Assembly (NCBI RefSeq): GCF_042242105.1
Contig: NC_092027.1
Span: 13,696,721 to 13,760,720, forward strand
Reading direction: 5' to 3'
Length of the DNA: 64,000 nt
Source: Pempheris klunzingeri
Taxonomy: Eukaryota; Chordata; Actinopteri; Acropomatiformes; Pempheridae
Made by a program: the position numbers and the translations under genes
Part shown: one piece after another, positions 17,401-30,915 of the stretch
Numbering within the stretch: position 1 is the first letter of the stretch
Layout: each line of letters begins with the position of its first letter
Notes under the pieces: model-generated
What the model was told of the DNA's origin: nothing
The model's database searches: none
What the model saw: only the letters and a program-made list of their open reading frames with translations

Positions 17401-19737
17401 CTAACCATCAGGTTGATCTTATCAGAGTAAAGGTAAATACCTGCAAAAGTACCTGATTCCATGAATGTTGATGTAAGAGATCTGGTAAGAGATAAAGCCC
17501 AAGAATACCTCACAGTCATTTAGCCCTGACAGTCAGTCGGATATGCGCAGGATCCACACGGATTGAGATAAATAGCCACTGAAAAGCCGGAGCAGAGGCC
17601 TGATCCCTGTGCTGTGTACCCATCTGTAAGTCAGATAGCGCCTTGTGCCGATTCTTGGCTGCAAATGGAAGCTTTTCAAAGTCACATATCCTGAGGCTAG
17701 GCCTTTAGAGATAGCAGGTCAGCCAGGATAAACACACTAAGACAAAGCATTCCTACTGCGGGCTGGGTTCATGCAATCAAGAGATGCCAGAACCTCAACA
17801 AATCAGACATTTCTAACCAAGACATGTCCAAAAACAGCCCCATGTTTGTGTATTTGAAACATATAAGGCAATGTGTACATGAAGCTAAAAGCTAACCAAG
17901 CCTGTGTTTGGTTTGAATGACAGCCAAAGCCACACTGAGCTGAAACACATTGGCTTCAACGCGCTGCTCATTGTTGACCGACACAGATGCTCTTAAAGAC
18001 AGCATTTGTTAAAAGCCGTGATCTCGAGAGCAGTCGGGATCCTGCAGCATCCCAAATCCTTCACATTATCTACATGTCACCACAAGTCTGCCAAAAGTCA
18101 AACAAACGAACAAAGCAGCACAAAAGCTTGATGCAGATGTGTTAGAAGGTGAAGAGAAGCCCCATTGCAGTTGAAGTTGAAGTGTGTGTTCGAAACACAC
18201 TTATGCTCATACATCATCACTCACACATACTGTATGCTTGTGGGCTGACACTGTACCAGCATGTGCAATACATTCACAGGAGGCATGTCTGAACCTGGAC
18301 TTAAATCGCAGGACAAGGCTGGTGTGAGGTGAGGTATTTTTGCTCAAGTTACCTGGACATCAAAGCTATATTCACACAGATGTCGAATTTGATAATGTGA
18401 AACTCAAGCACAACACTCAAATGTTCCTTTAAACGTTATCCAGTTGGCGAACCACGTATCTAATTTGTACAAGTCCTTTGCCCCCTGGTGTCTGATGGTA
18501 TCTGAATTCTTTACTCTCCTTTGTTGGTTTTACCTTACCATGATCAGGAGGAAATTACACAAAGGAGACAAACTCCTATTTTATGTCTTCATTTATGTGT
18601 CTTAAAATATGGCACAAGCTGCTTTTGAGCAAACCAAAAGCTGGCACAAACTAGTGACAAAACTACAACAAATTAGGAAGAACAAAATTACAATTATTTG
18701 CACTGAAAATTGCATCCTTAAACTTCTGAAATCCATTTTGTCTTGCAGGTACCATCCTGATTGATCTGTCATTGTCGAGGTGGGTAACTGTAGACACTTA
18801 AGAGGAGAGATCAAAGCAGGTCTTTGATAGGGAAAGGAAATGTCAGACGAAAATGTTCACAAAGTTATAAATCTAGCTTATCGAGGGCAGCAAGATGAAA
18901 TAAGCTGCTAGAAGAGAATCATTTTAATCATAAGCAAATTGTTGGTCAGCTTTTTGGCCTCGGAGTGTGGACCTGTGTGTGGAATTGTCTGCATGCATTT
19001 TCACATGTCTGTGTATAACCCACCACTTTTCATGCAAAGACAGAGCCGACAGCACTGGACCTAAAATTATAATAAAAGTTGCTTTTGGCAGAGCCGCCGC
19101 TCGCTAAATATTTGCACAATGTGTTAGGATTTTCCACTTAACAACAAACACATGCATGAATGGAAACTTGATTTTTATTTAAACATCTCTCTTTAAGAAC
19201 AGTAAGTTATCGAAGGTGGGGAGTCGTTTACAAAGTTGTGAAATCTGACAGAGGAATAACACATAAATTATCAGTGCATATTTTCATCAGATGTGTATTG
19301 TAGACGCCTTACTTATATAAATGTTTAAATAGGTGACATTGTTTTGACCTTAGCTTTGTTTGAACCGTGCCTGCGTGCTATTGGCTTTGCCAGGCCAACA
19401 ATGTTAAAGGGTTACAGCCATCAATGCTACAGTATTAAGTGGTAAACAGTGTTAACAAATCCCAACAGCACAGCAAACTACACGAGGAATCGTTTGCTAT
19501 TAAACTGTTTAGAGTTCATGTAGACTTCTTGTATCTGTGAGGCCCAGCAGATGTTTTTCTCAGTCCATGAATCTGAGACCACAGCTATATAAAGAGTATA
19601 ATTACTGGACTGGCCTGAGCACAGACTGCCATGCCCTTTCTCTGTCACACACACAGATACACACAAACAAGCCACTCATATAGTTTAAGGCCTACATATG
19701 GCTCTCAAAGTTCAATCGAGTTTAAGGAATAGAGATT

Positions 19738-19930
19738 CAGGGATACGTTGCTGACAGTTAGATGAGAGGATTGCTACATTCATGTCTGCACGGTAAAACT
19801 GGAGCCATAGCCAGCAGTGAGTTAGCTTAGCTTAGCATACAGCCTGGAAATGGGGAAACAGCTGGCCTGACTCTGTTTGACACTACAAAAATGCTGCTAG
19901 CACCTGTAAAGCTCACTAATTAACTTTACT
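19738..19930 (+). repeat. Fold-back dispersed repeat, copy 2 (left half)
   Basis: The copy has GTTAGATGAGAGGATTGC, GTTAGCTTAGCTTAGCATAC, GGAAATGGGGAAACAGCTGG and GCACCTGTAAAGCTCACTAA. The right inverted half is not evident, so the copy is truncated or decayed. Confidence 0.7.
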
Positions 19931-20578
19931 GTTGTTTTTATTTTATTTTTACTATTCTGGTAATTTCGGAGTACTGTAGCTATTAATCACTGCTCTTAAA
20001 TTAACTTTAATTCTTTCCTTTAATTGTAAATACAGTCATGTTTTTGCAGTAAGCGATCTCAAGCTATTTCAAGCTGTAGAGAAAACACCCTCTGCTGTTT
20101 TAAGCAGTTTACAGTCTATTATGAGGCCACTAGCTGCAAAGAAGTGATGTGATGTTCAGAAACAATTTCCCACACTAGTGGTGTGCTGTGGAGGAACTTT
20201 TTTTTATGTATCACCTCAGCGGATTTTGGTCGCCTCAAGGTGTTGTAAATTCATTCTCCCATTCTAAGGAGGATTACTGACTCCACTTGACTTTGAAGCT
20301 CGAAGATTTCCAAAACACGGTTTGACTTCAAGGCTTCTCTTTGAGTTGAGGGGATTTTAATGAGGGGATTTTCAGTTTGACCAGCTATGCAAGACTCAAG
20401 TCATAGATGGTCAGCTCCCGTAATCAGGCCATCTGTCACACTTTTATACCTGGAGTGCTTTAGTGGTTCCCTCACACTCATGGGACACTGCGTAGCACTC
20501 ACGGGGTGCCCTGTTTTATCCTGTTCACATACTGGAATGTTGTGCACCCACACAGCCCGGGGGTGCACATGTTAATAT

Positions 20579-20645
20579 AGGGCGACACTGTGGGTCAGCG
20601 ATTAACATCGTTGACCTCAGGTTCAATCCCATTTGGATGTGCAGA
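20579..20645 (+). repeat. Possible SINE-like fragment
   Basis: GGGCGACACTGTGGGTCAGC, then GATTAACATCGTTGACCTCA and GGTTCAATCCCATTTGG resemble the common fish repeat with a GTGGTTAGC start and a tRNA B-box-like GGTTCAATCCC. It is only about 65 bp and is truncated. Confidence 0.4.
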
Positions 20646-20804
20646 ATGAATGTTTCTTCTTTAAGTTCATGCAAATCAAGTGGAGACTTTTAGGTCACAT
20701 GAGGATCACATGAATGAAGAAGTGACGGAAATGTGTCTACCTTGTGTCAGCTGTCCCCTCAGTGCATGCTGGGATATCCTCAGGACCTGAGAAAGATGGA
20801 ATTG

Positions 20805-21302
20805 TCAGACATTTTGGAAAACGTGCTTAATTGATTTCTTGGAAAGAGTTAGATGAAAAGATCAATACCACTTTAATGTCTGTGCGCGGACTATGGGGCT
20901 AAAGCTAGCAGGTTATTAGCTTAGCTTAGCACAAAGACTAGAAACAGGGGAAAACAGCTAGCATGGCTCGGTCTAAAATTTGAACCTCAAAATGTTAATG
21001 TGACTATTAATGTATTAAACAAAATGTTTTTGCTGGAAATCGCATACAGATTATCCAAGCCATGCTAATTAAGGTACTTTAGTTGAGTTAGTTCAGTTGA
21101 GGTGTTAGTAGGTGGGTTTTATTAGCTTTATATAGACCCACACCAGCTGTTTCCCCACTTCCAGTCTTTATGCTAAACTAAGATGATTGCCTGCCAGCTT
21201 TAGTTTAATATTTCGCAGACAGACACAAGTGTGGTATCTTCTCATCTAACTTTAGGCAAGTAAGTGAATAAGTGTATTTCCTAAAATGTCAAACTGTTGT
21301 CT
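20805..21302 (+). repeat. Fold-back dispersed repeat, copy 3 (near full length)
   Basis: The left terminus is CAGACATTTTGGAAAACGTG followed by GAGTTAGATGAAAAGATCAA. The right terminus is TCTCATCTAACTTTAGGCAA followed by TTTCCTAAAATGTCAAACTG, the approximate reverse complement. Inner parts also pair: TTAGCTTAGCACAAAGACTA with CTTTATGCTAAACTAAGATG. The element is about 0.5 kb with long terminal inverted repeats and no coding capacity. It is the best-preserved member in the window. Confidence 0.8.
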
Positions 21303-23142
21303 TGAGACAATAAATGAATTCATTCGTCATTAAATGCTCTTAATTCATGTCAGCTGACAAACTGAGCTTCATATGAGCGCAAAGCAGCAGTCGCCTCAGT
21401 TCTGGCTTTCATTATAAGATACTTTTGCCAAAAGCACAACAACAGACACATGAAGAACACAGACACGCCGGCATGCAGCAGCACATTGACTGATGTCACC
21501 TAATGATGCATAGCCTACTGTAGGTCCATGTACAGCTCCCCAGTTAACACTAACTACTGCTATCGTATCAGACCAGAAAATGGAGGACAGATGTCAGCAT
21601 GAGCTTGAATGATACCATCTGTGGTTTGAAACTTTTCTTTTCTGTCTCTGTATTGTTTCAGTGGATGATGGCGAGGCCTTTGGTGTGTGAGAGAGCCACT
21701 TTGTGTCAGACAAGTAGAGATAGGTTACAGGATTAAAGAGAGAATCTGGGTAATTCTAAGGAAATTGAAAATGTCTAAAATAAAAAAAGGAAAAATCTCA
21801 ATTAATGGAGGACAGAAAAGGGTTTTTTTGTCTAGTCTCAAAATGAGCTTTAAAGTGATTTGTTACTGATCAGCAGACTTTTTTTTCTGTCTTGATATGT
21901 TTATTTTTCATTTCAGTCACTTATAATTGATGCGTTTTACCAATTTTATCTGGTGTTTTAATGTGCACATCCACCTCAGATATATTCTACCATTAAAAGT
22001 AATAGTTCCCCGATTACTACTAAGGACACACACGCACAAAACACACATGCACACAGTGCAAGCACAATTTATTTTTGTGTATTTTGTCTATAACTGCAAC
22101 TGTAGAACAGCCAAACGTCTTAGCAAAGGTTTGAGCCAACAGGATAACTACACACATCCAAGCCTGGGCCTAAATTATACTTTATTAATAGAACTTCACA
22201 AATCAGTAGCCTACTGTATACACAGGAAATCATTAAAGACGTCAATCAACTATGGAAAAAGAAATCAAATAAGGTTAATCCTCAGGCAGAACAGAATGGG
22301 ATAAAACTGGAAACTGGTGTCCATACTAAGTCCTCGAACAGAATAGGATAAAAACTGAACAGATATACTGGTGAACTGAAGTGAACTGAGGTGGGGATAA
22401 AAAAGAGAGCAACAGAGACAAAGAGAGTGGGTACATTGTGCTGTGGAGGGGTCATGCCAGGGCGGAGAGAGAAGCGCTGCTCGTATCAGCTCAGAGGCTG
22501 ACAGCTCTCTGACAGGGAGAAGAGGACTGCCTGCAAATAATAGGGGTTCAGACCTGGAGCACCTTGCTCCTTGGCAAAGCGCTCATATCCCATCTATCAC
22601 TCTCTCTCTCTCTGTTGTCTGCTGCGCTTATTTCTCAGAGTTTCACTTATTTACAGTGACATTTCCATCAGCAGACGAGTGACACAAGAGGAAAAGCAGT
22701 GAAGTGAAATCAAACATATTTTCCATATGGTTAAATAGCAGCATAAAGTGGAATTTCTTTGGCCCTTGTCTGCGTCATCTCAAAGAGAAACACTCAAATT
22801 TCCAAAAAAAAAAAAATGGAAAGGAAAGTTAAATAGCAGACTTTGAGATAGATGACATCATTGATTTAAAGTGAACATCTGTGGGCCAGACACAGCCCCG
22901 GCCTTAAAATAGGTGCTGTAGGAGGTAGGCAACCTGTACGGTATATTTATTCACTCCTTTTAAAAGCAAATGATCTTCTCAACAATTCTTGTGCAGTCAT
23001 CTGGGGAAGAGGCAGTGTGGCCTTGAAGACCAGAAGAGATGAGCTGCTGTCCTGAATCAATAATCAGACATAAATAAATACCATACAGCAACAAAGCTGA
23101 AAAAGATGCATCTTTTGCTCTGATTTTTATCATGCATGCGGA

Positions 23143-23155
23143 GGGGGGGGGGGGG
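23143..23155 (+). repeat. Poly(G) run of 13
   Basis: A run of 13 G follows GCATGCGGA, about 560 bp upstream of the ccn4 start codon. It could form G-rich secondary structure; no function is claimed. Confidence 0.9.
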
Positions 23156-23711
23156 CATCTACACCAAATTTACAACATGTGCAAGACCATTAAACCTGTG
23201 ACCGTGTGAAATGAGTGCTGGATGTGCGGATGTGCATCCAGTGAACGCTTGTTCTTAAATGCCCATATGCATGCTTTAAGTTTAAACAGGGTGTCTAAAG
23301 GCCTGCATGGAGAGGAGAGATTATTAGAGCAACCAATAACTCCTGGCCTCTAATCTCAAATGAAGCAACAGTAACTCCAGCGTCAGAGGGACCTCTGCCT
23401 GGCCCCGAGTGTCTTTGAGTTTCCAGACACGCCCTAACCACCGGGGCTGCCAGCGCTCCGAGGAGGAGGATCGGGTGAAAGTGGAGCGGAGGGGAAGAGA
23501 AGGAACCGTCCCCAGTCACAAGTATGCGGGGCTCGTCCTTTCAGACCTTACGTCAGTCCGGACTCTTTAACAGGCTGTCCGGACGCAGACAGAGGCGCAC
23601 GGAGATGACAGCGACGGGTCGAGGATGTAGCACACCTGCGGAGAGCGGCGTGTGGAGCCTTTAGAGCGGGACTAATTCTGCATTCAATGCATTTGGAGTT
23701 CCTCACCAGTG

Positions 23712-26700
23712 ATGAGTTGGCTCCTGTTGTGGATTCTAACTGCAGCCGGGATTCAACAGGTGGGATGGACGATAGATTTGAAAAATTAATAAAATCAACT
23801 TTTCTGAGTGCAAGCTTTGCTGCATGGGCGACTTACCTCAGGATGCAGAGGAGGAGGAGAATTAATATTATGCTGAAAATATGGATCTCATTTAATAGTG
23901 TATGTATTCTTAGTTGCACTTTAAAGAGTATTATAAGCGTCCTGGTGACTTACAGTGTGTTTGTAGAACTTTTTTATTGACTTCAGTTTGGTTTTTTTTA
24001 GTTTAGTTATTTTGTTTAACCATCTCCTGCTATAATTCCTGTAGAGTGTTTGTAGAGCTTGTATCTCCATAGGGTCAAACTCTGATTACTATTCCTGTAA
24101 GGACTCCTGATTAATGTTAAATTATGAATCCAAAGTGACCTTATCATTAACTTTTTTTATCAGCTGTTTTCCCTCCTGTTGCAGCCATGCAGACATGTAT
24201 CCCACTGGCAGCACATCCTTCCATGTATTATAGGGTTTCCATTGTTACTCATAAGGTTCATCTGCAGATGTGGCCCCAAGTGATAAGTCCATGCTGACTA
24301 CAGAAAGTTTTCTTGGCTACAAGCAGGGCGAGTTTGATTGATAAGAGTGCCTGACCTGAACCCCATCATTTCCTCTGAATGTCTCAGATTTCTCTGAAGA
24401 GAAGTCATTTTTGTGATCAATCATCCCGCGGTTAAACTTGAGATGCTTGCAGCTGTCACTTTCCACCGTTTGTTATACTTTAGTGCCACCTAGTGGTCGT
24501 ATGGGTAACTGCTGTTTTCCTGATTCGATTTTGTATCAACATTTGTTGGATTATTATAACATTTATTGCAAAAAATGACAGATTTCTTAGTTTTTCCATG
24601 TATATATTTTAAAACCGTTTAGCAACTAAAAAAGTAATTAATGTGATTTAAAAAAATATTTGTGCAATTATACCTCCAACTTGTATTATTGTGATAAAAT
24701 ACTGAATAATAAAATCATTTTTAATTTACAATATTTTTACTTATAAAGATTAAAATTTAGCTGATAATAAAATGTGGCAGTTTGTCACATTCTTCTTATT
24801 TTCATAGCATCTTTTAAAGTGTGAACATGTTTTAAACTGTTTGTCACATGCTTTTGGAGGGAACTTTAAGAAGACAATACCTGAGAGACAGTTTACCTCG
24901 TGTCAAGTGTTTTTTGGGTTCGCTTCCCTGAGGCAGGGTTTGTCTAGGCCTGTGCACATGCTCCTAGAGGTCATATGATCTGGCCAGATGCTGACAGGAG
25001 CAAAAAGATCAAGGAGGGTCATCCGTCCTTGTCACCTCTCACAACAAAGTAAAAACACCATTTTCATTAACTGGCCATCACCCAAACATGACAGCTAGTT
25101 GAGGTCACATTGGAGAACGTTCAAAGAGGGAATTGAAGGATTGTGCCCTAGATTTATAAAATCTGAATAGTTGGAGGTCACCAAATTATTTTAGCATCTT
25201 TTCTCTTTCTTTAATACCTGTTTCTCTGACTCAGTCTCTGCTCTGTTACTCCGTACTTTCCCTGACAATGATGAATTGCTTTTTAAATGAAATCATGCTG
25301 AATTTAGTCAGCAAAGGTAAACGATTTCAGGACGATGACTTCATTATGCTTACCCTGTGTTTTCATAATTAGCTTATGAAATGTCCTCCCTCTCTGTGCT
25401 CCTTTCTTTGCTAGAGAGATGGACAGGTTTTGAACTGTGTTTGTTTTTTTTGTTTTTTGTTTTGCTTCTCTCTAAATTAGCCTGATAGCTGCAGGCTAAA
25501 TGAACTCTTCTGAGAAATGGCTTTGTGGCGCGGCCATGATTAAAACTCATTTATCTGCATTAGCTTTCAACGCTGTGCACAGCAGTTATTAATATGCCCA
25601 TAATTCCATTGAAGTGCAGAGAACAAGCTCAGGGATATGACATAGGGTACGGCTTGCATAAGATGATTAAGCATGTTTCCTCACAATTAATTGTGGATTA
25701 ATTGCGCATGCATATATGTGTGTATGCATGTGTGTGTGTGTGTGTCTCTTTCACGGATCAGAAACTCCTTACTGAAGTGCTGCTCAAAACATATGGATGA
25801 TATTATGATTTATGAGTATACAGACAACACTGAACCTCATTGTTTGTATTTGTAGACCAGTCAACAGTGTGGCAGTTATGATGGATGTGGCATCTGTTAC
25901 AGCTTCAAAGTGTCTTAATCATGAAGATCCTTCATGATTTTGTCATTACTGCATGTGAATTTGTCTGAGACTATTACACTCCCTAAATAATGACCCAGAG
26001 ATCTTATTTCTTGCAATTTCTCATGCACTGTGTCCTCAATCCAAGCAGAATTGAATTTGGCCTCCAAAAAGAGAAGTTTCCTCTGTTGAGACTGCTCGTG
26101 CATCCAAGTGCTAGGCTGTTAATGTGGCTCATGTGACCTGTGTCAGTGAGAACATCTGCTTTTAAGAGCTACAGAGCTCTTAACTGTGTGATCTTGGCCA
26201 CCACAGAGCAGCTTGTAAGAATCAAAACACACAAAGGGACGCGATGTTGGTCAAGCCTTATTGGCAGGATTTTGTAACTGTTCAGCACAGTTGCAGATTT
26301 TCAATATGATACTGAAATACTTCCAGAGTATTAAGCACATAAAATACTAGATGTTTTGACTGATTCAATGAGATTATCTCTGCTGAGTGTTTAATTCATT
26401 GTTACAGTCTTATTTGATTTATTGCACAGCATGAGCAGGATGCCATTTATCATGTAGGCAGTGGAGCAGAGGTGTTTGAGACCATTGGGATCAGCAGCTT
26501 TGGGTTACCAAAGAGGGCTGGATATGAAAGAAATCAGGATTAAAAATATTGCATCCTCACAGGGGGTGAAATACCTCTCATGTAATTACAGATGGCATTT
26601 AGATTTTGCACAAACACAGAGTAGCCACTGAAGCCTGTGACTTGGTGTGGTGGTGTGTTTTATCTTCAATGTAATGAAGGTTTATTCATGAAGTAAGTGC

Positions 26701-28705
26701 ACACTGAGAGGGCAATTGGTCATGCCGCACCAAAGTGCATTTATTTGTAGGACTTGTTGTTGAGCCTGTGTTTTAGGCTTCATTTTCTCGCTACTCTCTC
26801 ACCAGGCCTACTCCCAGAATTCCACTGCCATGCCGCCTGCCACAGCCCTCACATCCCCAGCTATGGATGTGTACAACCGGACACAGTACTGTAAGTGGCC
26901 CTGCGAGTGTCCCAGGGTCACCCTTACCTGTCCGCCGGGCGTGAGCCTCCTGATGGACGGCTGTGACTGCTGCAAGACCTGTGCCCGGCAGGTGGGTGAG
27001 GTGTGCAATGAGGCAGACACATGCGACTACCACAAGGGACTGTACTGTGACTACAGCTCGGACAAGCCTAGGTACGAAAAAGGAGTGTGTGCATGTAAGT
27101 GTCACTCACCAAAACCAACAAAACAAACAGCAGTTTTCACACAGCAGGATAGGTTTATGTTTGTTTTCTGGTATGGTAGTTTAGGTTCACCCTCCACACC
27201 ACAGCACAGACAAATGTCAACACTGTTTGTCCTAGTAACAACACAGGCATCACTTGACCAGAATATCACTGAATTTTAATGTTGACTGCTTGATACCACA
27301 GGCAGCAGCCTGCATTCTTTCACCTTCTCTGATGTACGTTTGTACTGAAGTAGTTTGTAGTTGCATGACACATATTGTCAGCTGCATGTCCACCAATGTG
27401 ATGTGGATTACAGAATACATATGGAAGTGACTTGTTGACATAAAAAAGCCTGAATGTCACATGTTTTGGGGTTGTTTACACAAATAATATCCCCACTCCT
27501 GGACATATAATATTCTTAGTAAGCATCAGCTGCCACAGACTTAGGTGTAGCCTAAACCTGAAATGATGCCTAAATATAAAGTACACACTTTTCACAAAAG
27601 GGGACTGTCTGTGGTTCAAGATGTAATAATGTGATTATTGTGTTAATTCAATAGATCTATTTTATTTTCATGTATTTTTTAGTTTATCATTATTTTTAGT
27701 TATGTTGTCACCTGTCACTACTGATACCCAGATCTTTATTTACTGTACAAAAACTGTGGTGAAAGGTCCATGCATGTCTCTATAATATGCGCCTGTTTGT
27801 CGTTCCTCCCTGTCAGATATGGTGGGAACAGGCTGTGAGCATGATGGTGTGATCTACCGTAATGGACAGAGCTTCAAGCCCAGCTGTAAATACCAGTGTG
27901 TGTGTGTGAACGGTGCAATCGGCTGTGTGGCGCTGTGCACAGAGTCCCAGCCTCCACGGGTGTGGTGCCAAACCCCACGCCGGGTCAAAGTCAAGGGACA
28001 GTGCTGTGAGCAGTGGATCTGTGATGAACCCAAAAGAGGGCGCAAGACGGCGCCACGACACGCAGTAGAGGGTAGGACACCTTGGATATATGTACAAGGG
28101 TGGTAGTGTATTCTGACGCTTGGTGAGGTTGGGCTTCATCTTACAAACTCTCCTTCATTATTTTTTTCAATTCTCAATAGCACTGATAAATCCCCTTCCA
28201 GCTCACTGAAATTTAACACAGTCCGTGGTTGAGTCTGAAAACATCAAGGCAAACTGATTAAAGGGATGTTCGCATGCAATGCTTCAAGTATTGTAAGAGC
28301 ACACAAAATTGAGGTAATGCCAGGGAATAAACCAGAGATTGTTCTAAAAGCTTTTAGGGGCTCTTCACGGTTTCAACACAGTCTCATTACTTTAGAGGTA
28401 TCGTTATATAAAGTGACTCCGGGGGCTTTTTAAAAGACTCCTGTGATTTGGAGAATACTTCATATGCATAGGTTAACGTAATGTGCATGGAAACAAAAAG
28501 GTTGTAAGAAACCAGAGAATGCAAAGTAGAGACAGAAAACTCCTCCGTGGCCTCTCATTAACTTCATATGGTTTCAACTCTTTAGATATTTCTGGTAATA
28601 AATTAGTGCTAATTAACAATTACATATTACTTATATGACTGGATTTGATAGGTAATATATCAGCAGCTGTGTAGTTGTCGGAGTGTCTGTACTCCAGGAG
28701 GACTG

Positions 28706-28762
<57 letters not shown>

Positions 28763-30371
28763 GGACAGACCAACCCTTTCCTGTGGAAGCCCTCACACTG
28801 TTTTTGGCTAATGTCCAGTTTCCATTCATTTAGTGCAGCAATGCTGCAGAGGGAATAATGTGAACTAAGATCTCTTTGTGTTGCATAAGGAGACTAATCA
28901 GATCCAGGTTACTGGACAAACACAATTTGAAAATTTGGATTCAAAAAGTGGAATGCAGCATTCTTCTCTTTCCAACATGTGTTTATTGACTTTGAAAGCG
29001 GTAGAGAAATACAGCAGAACAAACACACAAGCAACAAATTCACTGGAAAAAACAACAACAGTGAAACAAAAGGAAGAAAAAAACACTGGCAGTAACACAA
29101 AAGAGGAAAAGTTGCACATAAGCTACATGGTACTGTGATATGACACAGTTAACCTGTTGGACCATTAATAAATCACTCTAATTTTCTCAGTCAGACTAAC
29201 AACAGGTCCCACTCTGTTTGACATAGTTAACCTGATTTTCTGTATAAACATTTCCTAATTTGAGATACAGTGTTTGTCTGCTCCTCTTGGTAAAATATGA
29301 TAAATATTAGGACAAATGCAGGCATTTCCCTCAACTGGTTCTCATTAACAATGTTGAAAAAGGGACTAAAGCCAAGTCAACTGAGACTTAGCACAAATAT
29401 GTTAGACACACCTTTGATTCTCGATTCTGTTACTATTAAGTTTGATTTCTAGCTTTCAAACTGAGCTCCTTGATAAGTAAAGTTAACAAATGTTGCCCAT
29501 TCAGGATGCAGTTTCTTTCCTTTCCTGAATCCGTTGCCCTATAGTTGGCCGAAAAATAGGATTGGATGTGTACATAATTAACCCTCTGTAGTTTCTCAAA
29601 ACCCTTAAACAGTTTTTAGAACTTTTGACTTTTCTTTGTCGTCCATTCGATACTTTTATTCTTTAAAACCATTTATGCACTAGTTCTGTATGTTCCTGTA
29701 TCAATGCGTATCAAAAAGGAAGTGTGCTATTTGCAGCTGATTGTAGACATGATCTCTTTGCCTCACTCCTCTATGTTGATCCAGCTTTCCCAGCTGAGAC
29801 CAGGAGCTGGCACAAGAACTGCATTGCCCAGACTACCTCATGGAGCCCCTGCTCAAAGACCTGTGGCCGTGGCCTTTCCATGAGGATATCTAATGCCAAC
29901 GAGCAGTGTGAGCTGGTCAAAGAGTCTCGTCTTTGCAACCTGAGGCCCTGTGAGGTCAACATCACCAAACACATCAAGGTAGTAAATCTATTGAATATTT
30001 TAAGCAGTCAAAACTAAAAACTGGATGTTAACAGCCAGACTTGACATCGTTCTACTGCCTTCCTCCATCAGCCGGGAAAGAAATGTCTGAACATCTACAG
30101 GGAAGAACTGCCCTCAAACCTCACCATCTCTGGCTGCACCAGCAAGAAGCAGTACAGGCCCAAATACTGTGGCGTCTGCACAGACGAGCGTTGCTGCATC
30201 CCCTACAAGTCCAAAACCATCGATGTAGATTTTGAGTGTCCTAACGGGGCGGGATTCACCTGGAAGATGATGTGGGTCCAGGCCTGCTTCTGCAACCTCA
30301 GCTGCAAAAACCCCAATGACATCTTCGCAGAGCTGGAGAGTTACTATGGTTACCCAGAAGTCGTGAACTAA
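23712..30371 (+). CDS. ccn4: Cellular communication network factor 4 (WISP1), five coding exons
   Basis: CCN4 is a secreted, heparin- and integrin-binding matricellular protein known as a Wnt/beta-catenin-induced factor in bone and connective tissue. The exons are 23712-23759, 26806-27094, 27817-28071, 29794-29978 and 30072-30371. All have AG/GT borders and matching phases, giving 358 aa (human about 367). Exon 1 encodes the signal peptide [16 protein letters not shown]. Exon 2 encodes the IGFBP module (about residues 40-112) with KWPCECP and GCDCCKTC. Exon 3 encodes the VWC module (113-197) with [13 protein letters not shown] and CCEQWICDE. Exon 4 encodes the TSP1 module (about 203-250) with [11 protein letters not shown]. 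Exon 5 encodes the cystine-knot CT module with [20 protein letters not shown] and [22 protein letters not shown] and KRGRKTAPR are typical of CCN4 rather than other CCN members. Four N-glycosylation sequons are visible (NST, NRT, NIT, NLT). Position next to ndrg1 supports orthology. Confidence 0.96.
23760..26805 (+). other. ccn4: ccn4 intron 1
   Basis: This is a 3.0-kb intron with a GTGGGA donor and a TCTCACCAG acceptor. It is AT-rich and contains a short (GT)n near 25,730-25,745. A GCCACCTAGTGG sequence at 24,484-24,495 resembles a CTCF core. No additional exon was recognised. Confidence 0.8.
28072..29793 (+). other. ccn4: ccn4 intron 3
   Basis: This is a 1.7-kb intron between the VWC and TSP1 exons. 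The donor is GTAGGA and the acceptor is CTTTCCCAG. Apart from the (GT)n tract listed separately, nothing was recognised in it. Confidence 0.8.
28709..28759 (+). repeat. (GT)n microsatellite, about 26 units
   Basis: A pure GT tract of about 51 bp in ccn4 intron 3. The complementary frame encodes a meaningless His-Thr run. Confidence 0.97.
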
Positions 30372-30909
30372 GTCATGAATCACTCTGAGAGCATCCTGAC
30401 TTTCTTCTGACTTCTTTTTCTTATGCAATGTTTTGTATTGGTGACGTGTATGATTATGTACAAGGGATTTTCTTATGGTCTTTTTTTCATATTGGAAAAT
30501 TCTGTAAATATGAAATATATATGTGTCTCCAGAATGGATTCATAAAGCATGATCTGCTTTAGAAAAATATTTGAAGAACTGCTTTGCAAATGAAAAGATA
30601 TTCATCCAGTGTGTGAAATACTGAAGGCTTAATTTATTTATGTAGCTTTTTGCATATGTCATAACGTGATGTTCTTGAGACGCTTTCAGGAACAGTTAAA
30701 TATTGTCTGTCTTTAAACTCAAAAGTCAGCTTGATTAATAAGGGTTCAATGTATCAATTTTCCTTCATATGTCATGATGTTCTTTATGATAAATGTTAAA
30801 AAGGCAGAGATGCCAAAAACAAAGCCTTACGTTAGGACCACGTGTTTGAATATGTAATAATGACAGGGTCAGGGAAGATCAGTTACAAGTTTTTTAATCG
30901 TCATTTTTT

Positions 30910-30915
30910 AATAAA
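30910..30915 (+). terminator. ccn4: Candidate ccn4 poly(A) signal
   Basis: AATAAA lies about 540 bp after the ccn4 TAA stop. It is the first canonical hexamer I noticed in the 3' region. The true cleavage site is not shown by the sequence. Confidence 0.5.

Larger units (their letters stand above)
8800..23650. other. Long intergenic region between sla and ccn4
   Basis: No exon chain could be supported here. Open frames are short and lack family motifs. The region contains repeat copies, listed separately, and ordinary AT-rich sequence. In mammals SLA lies inside a thyroglobulin intron, but I found no thyroglobulin type-1 or cholinesterase-like exon. Sequence from about 23,390 to 23,700 becomes GC-rich with many CpGs and is the likely ccn4 promoter. 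Confidence 0.5.

Noticed and set aside
23295..23519. Minus-strand 74-codon frame with a hydrophobic stretch upstream of ccn4
   Set aside because: It sits in the GC-rich promoter, where open frames arise easily, and has no splice or family support.
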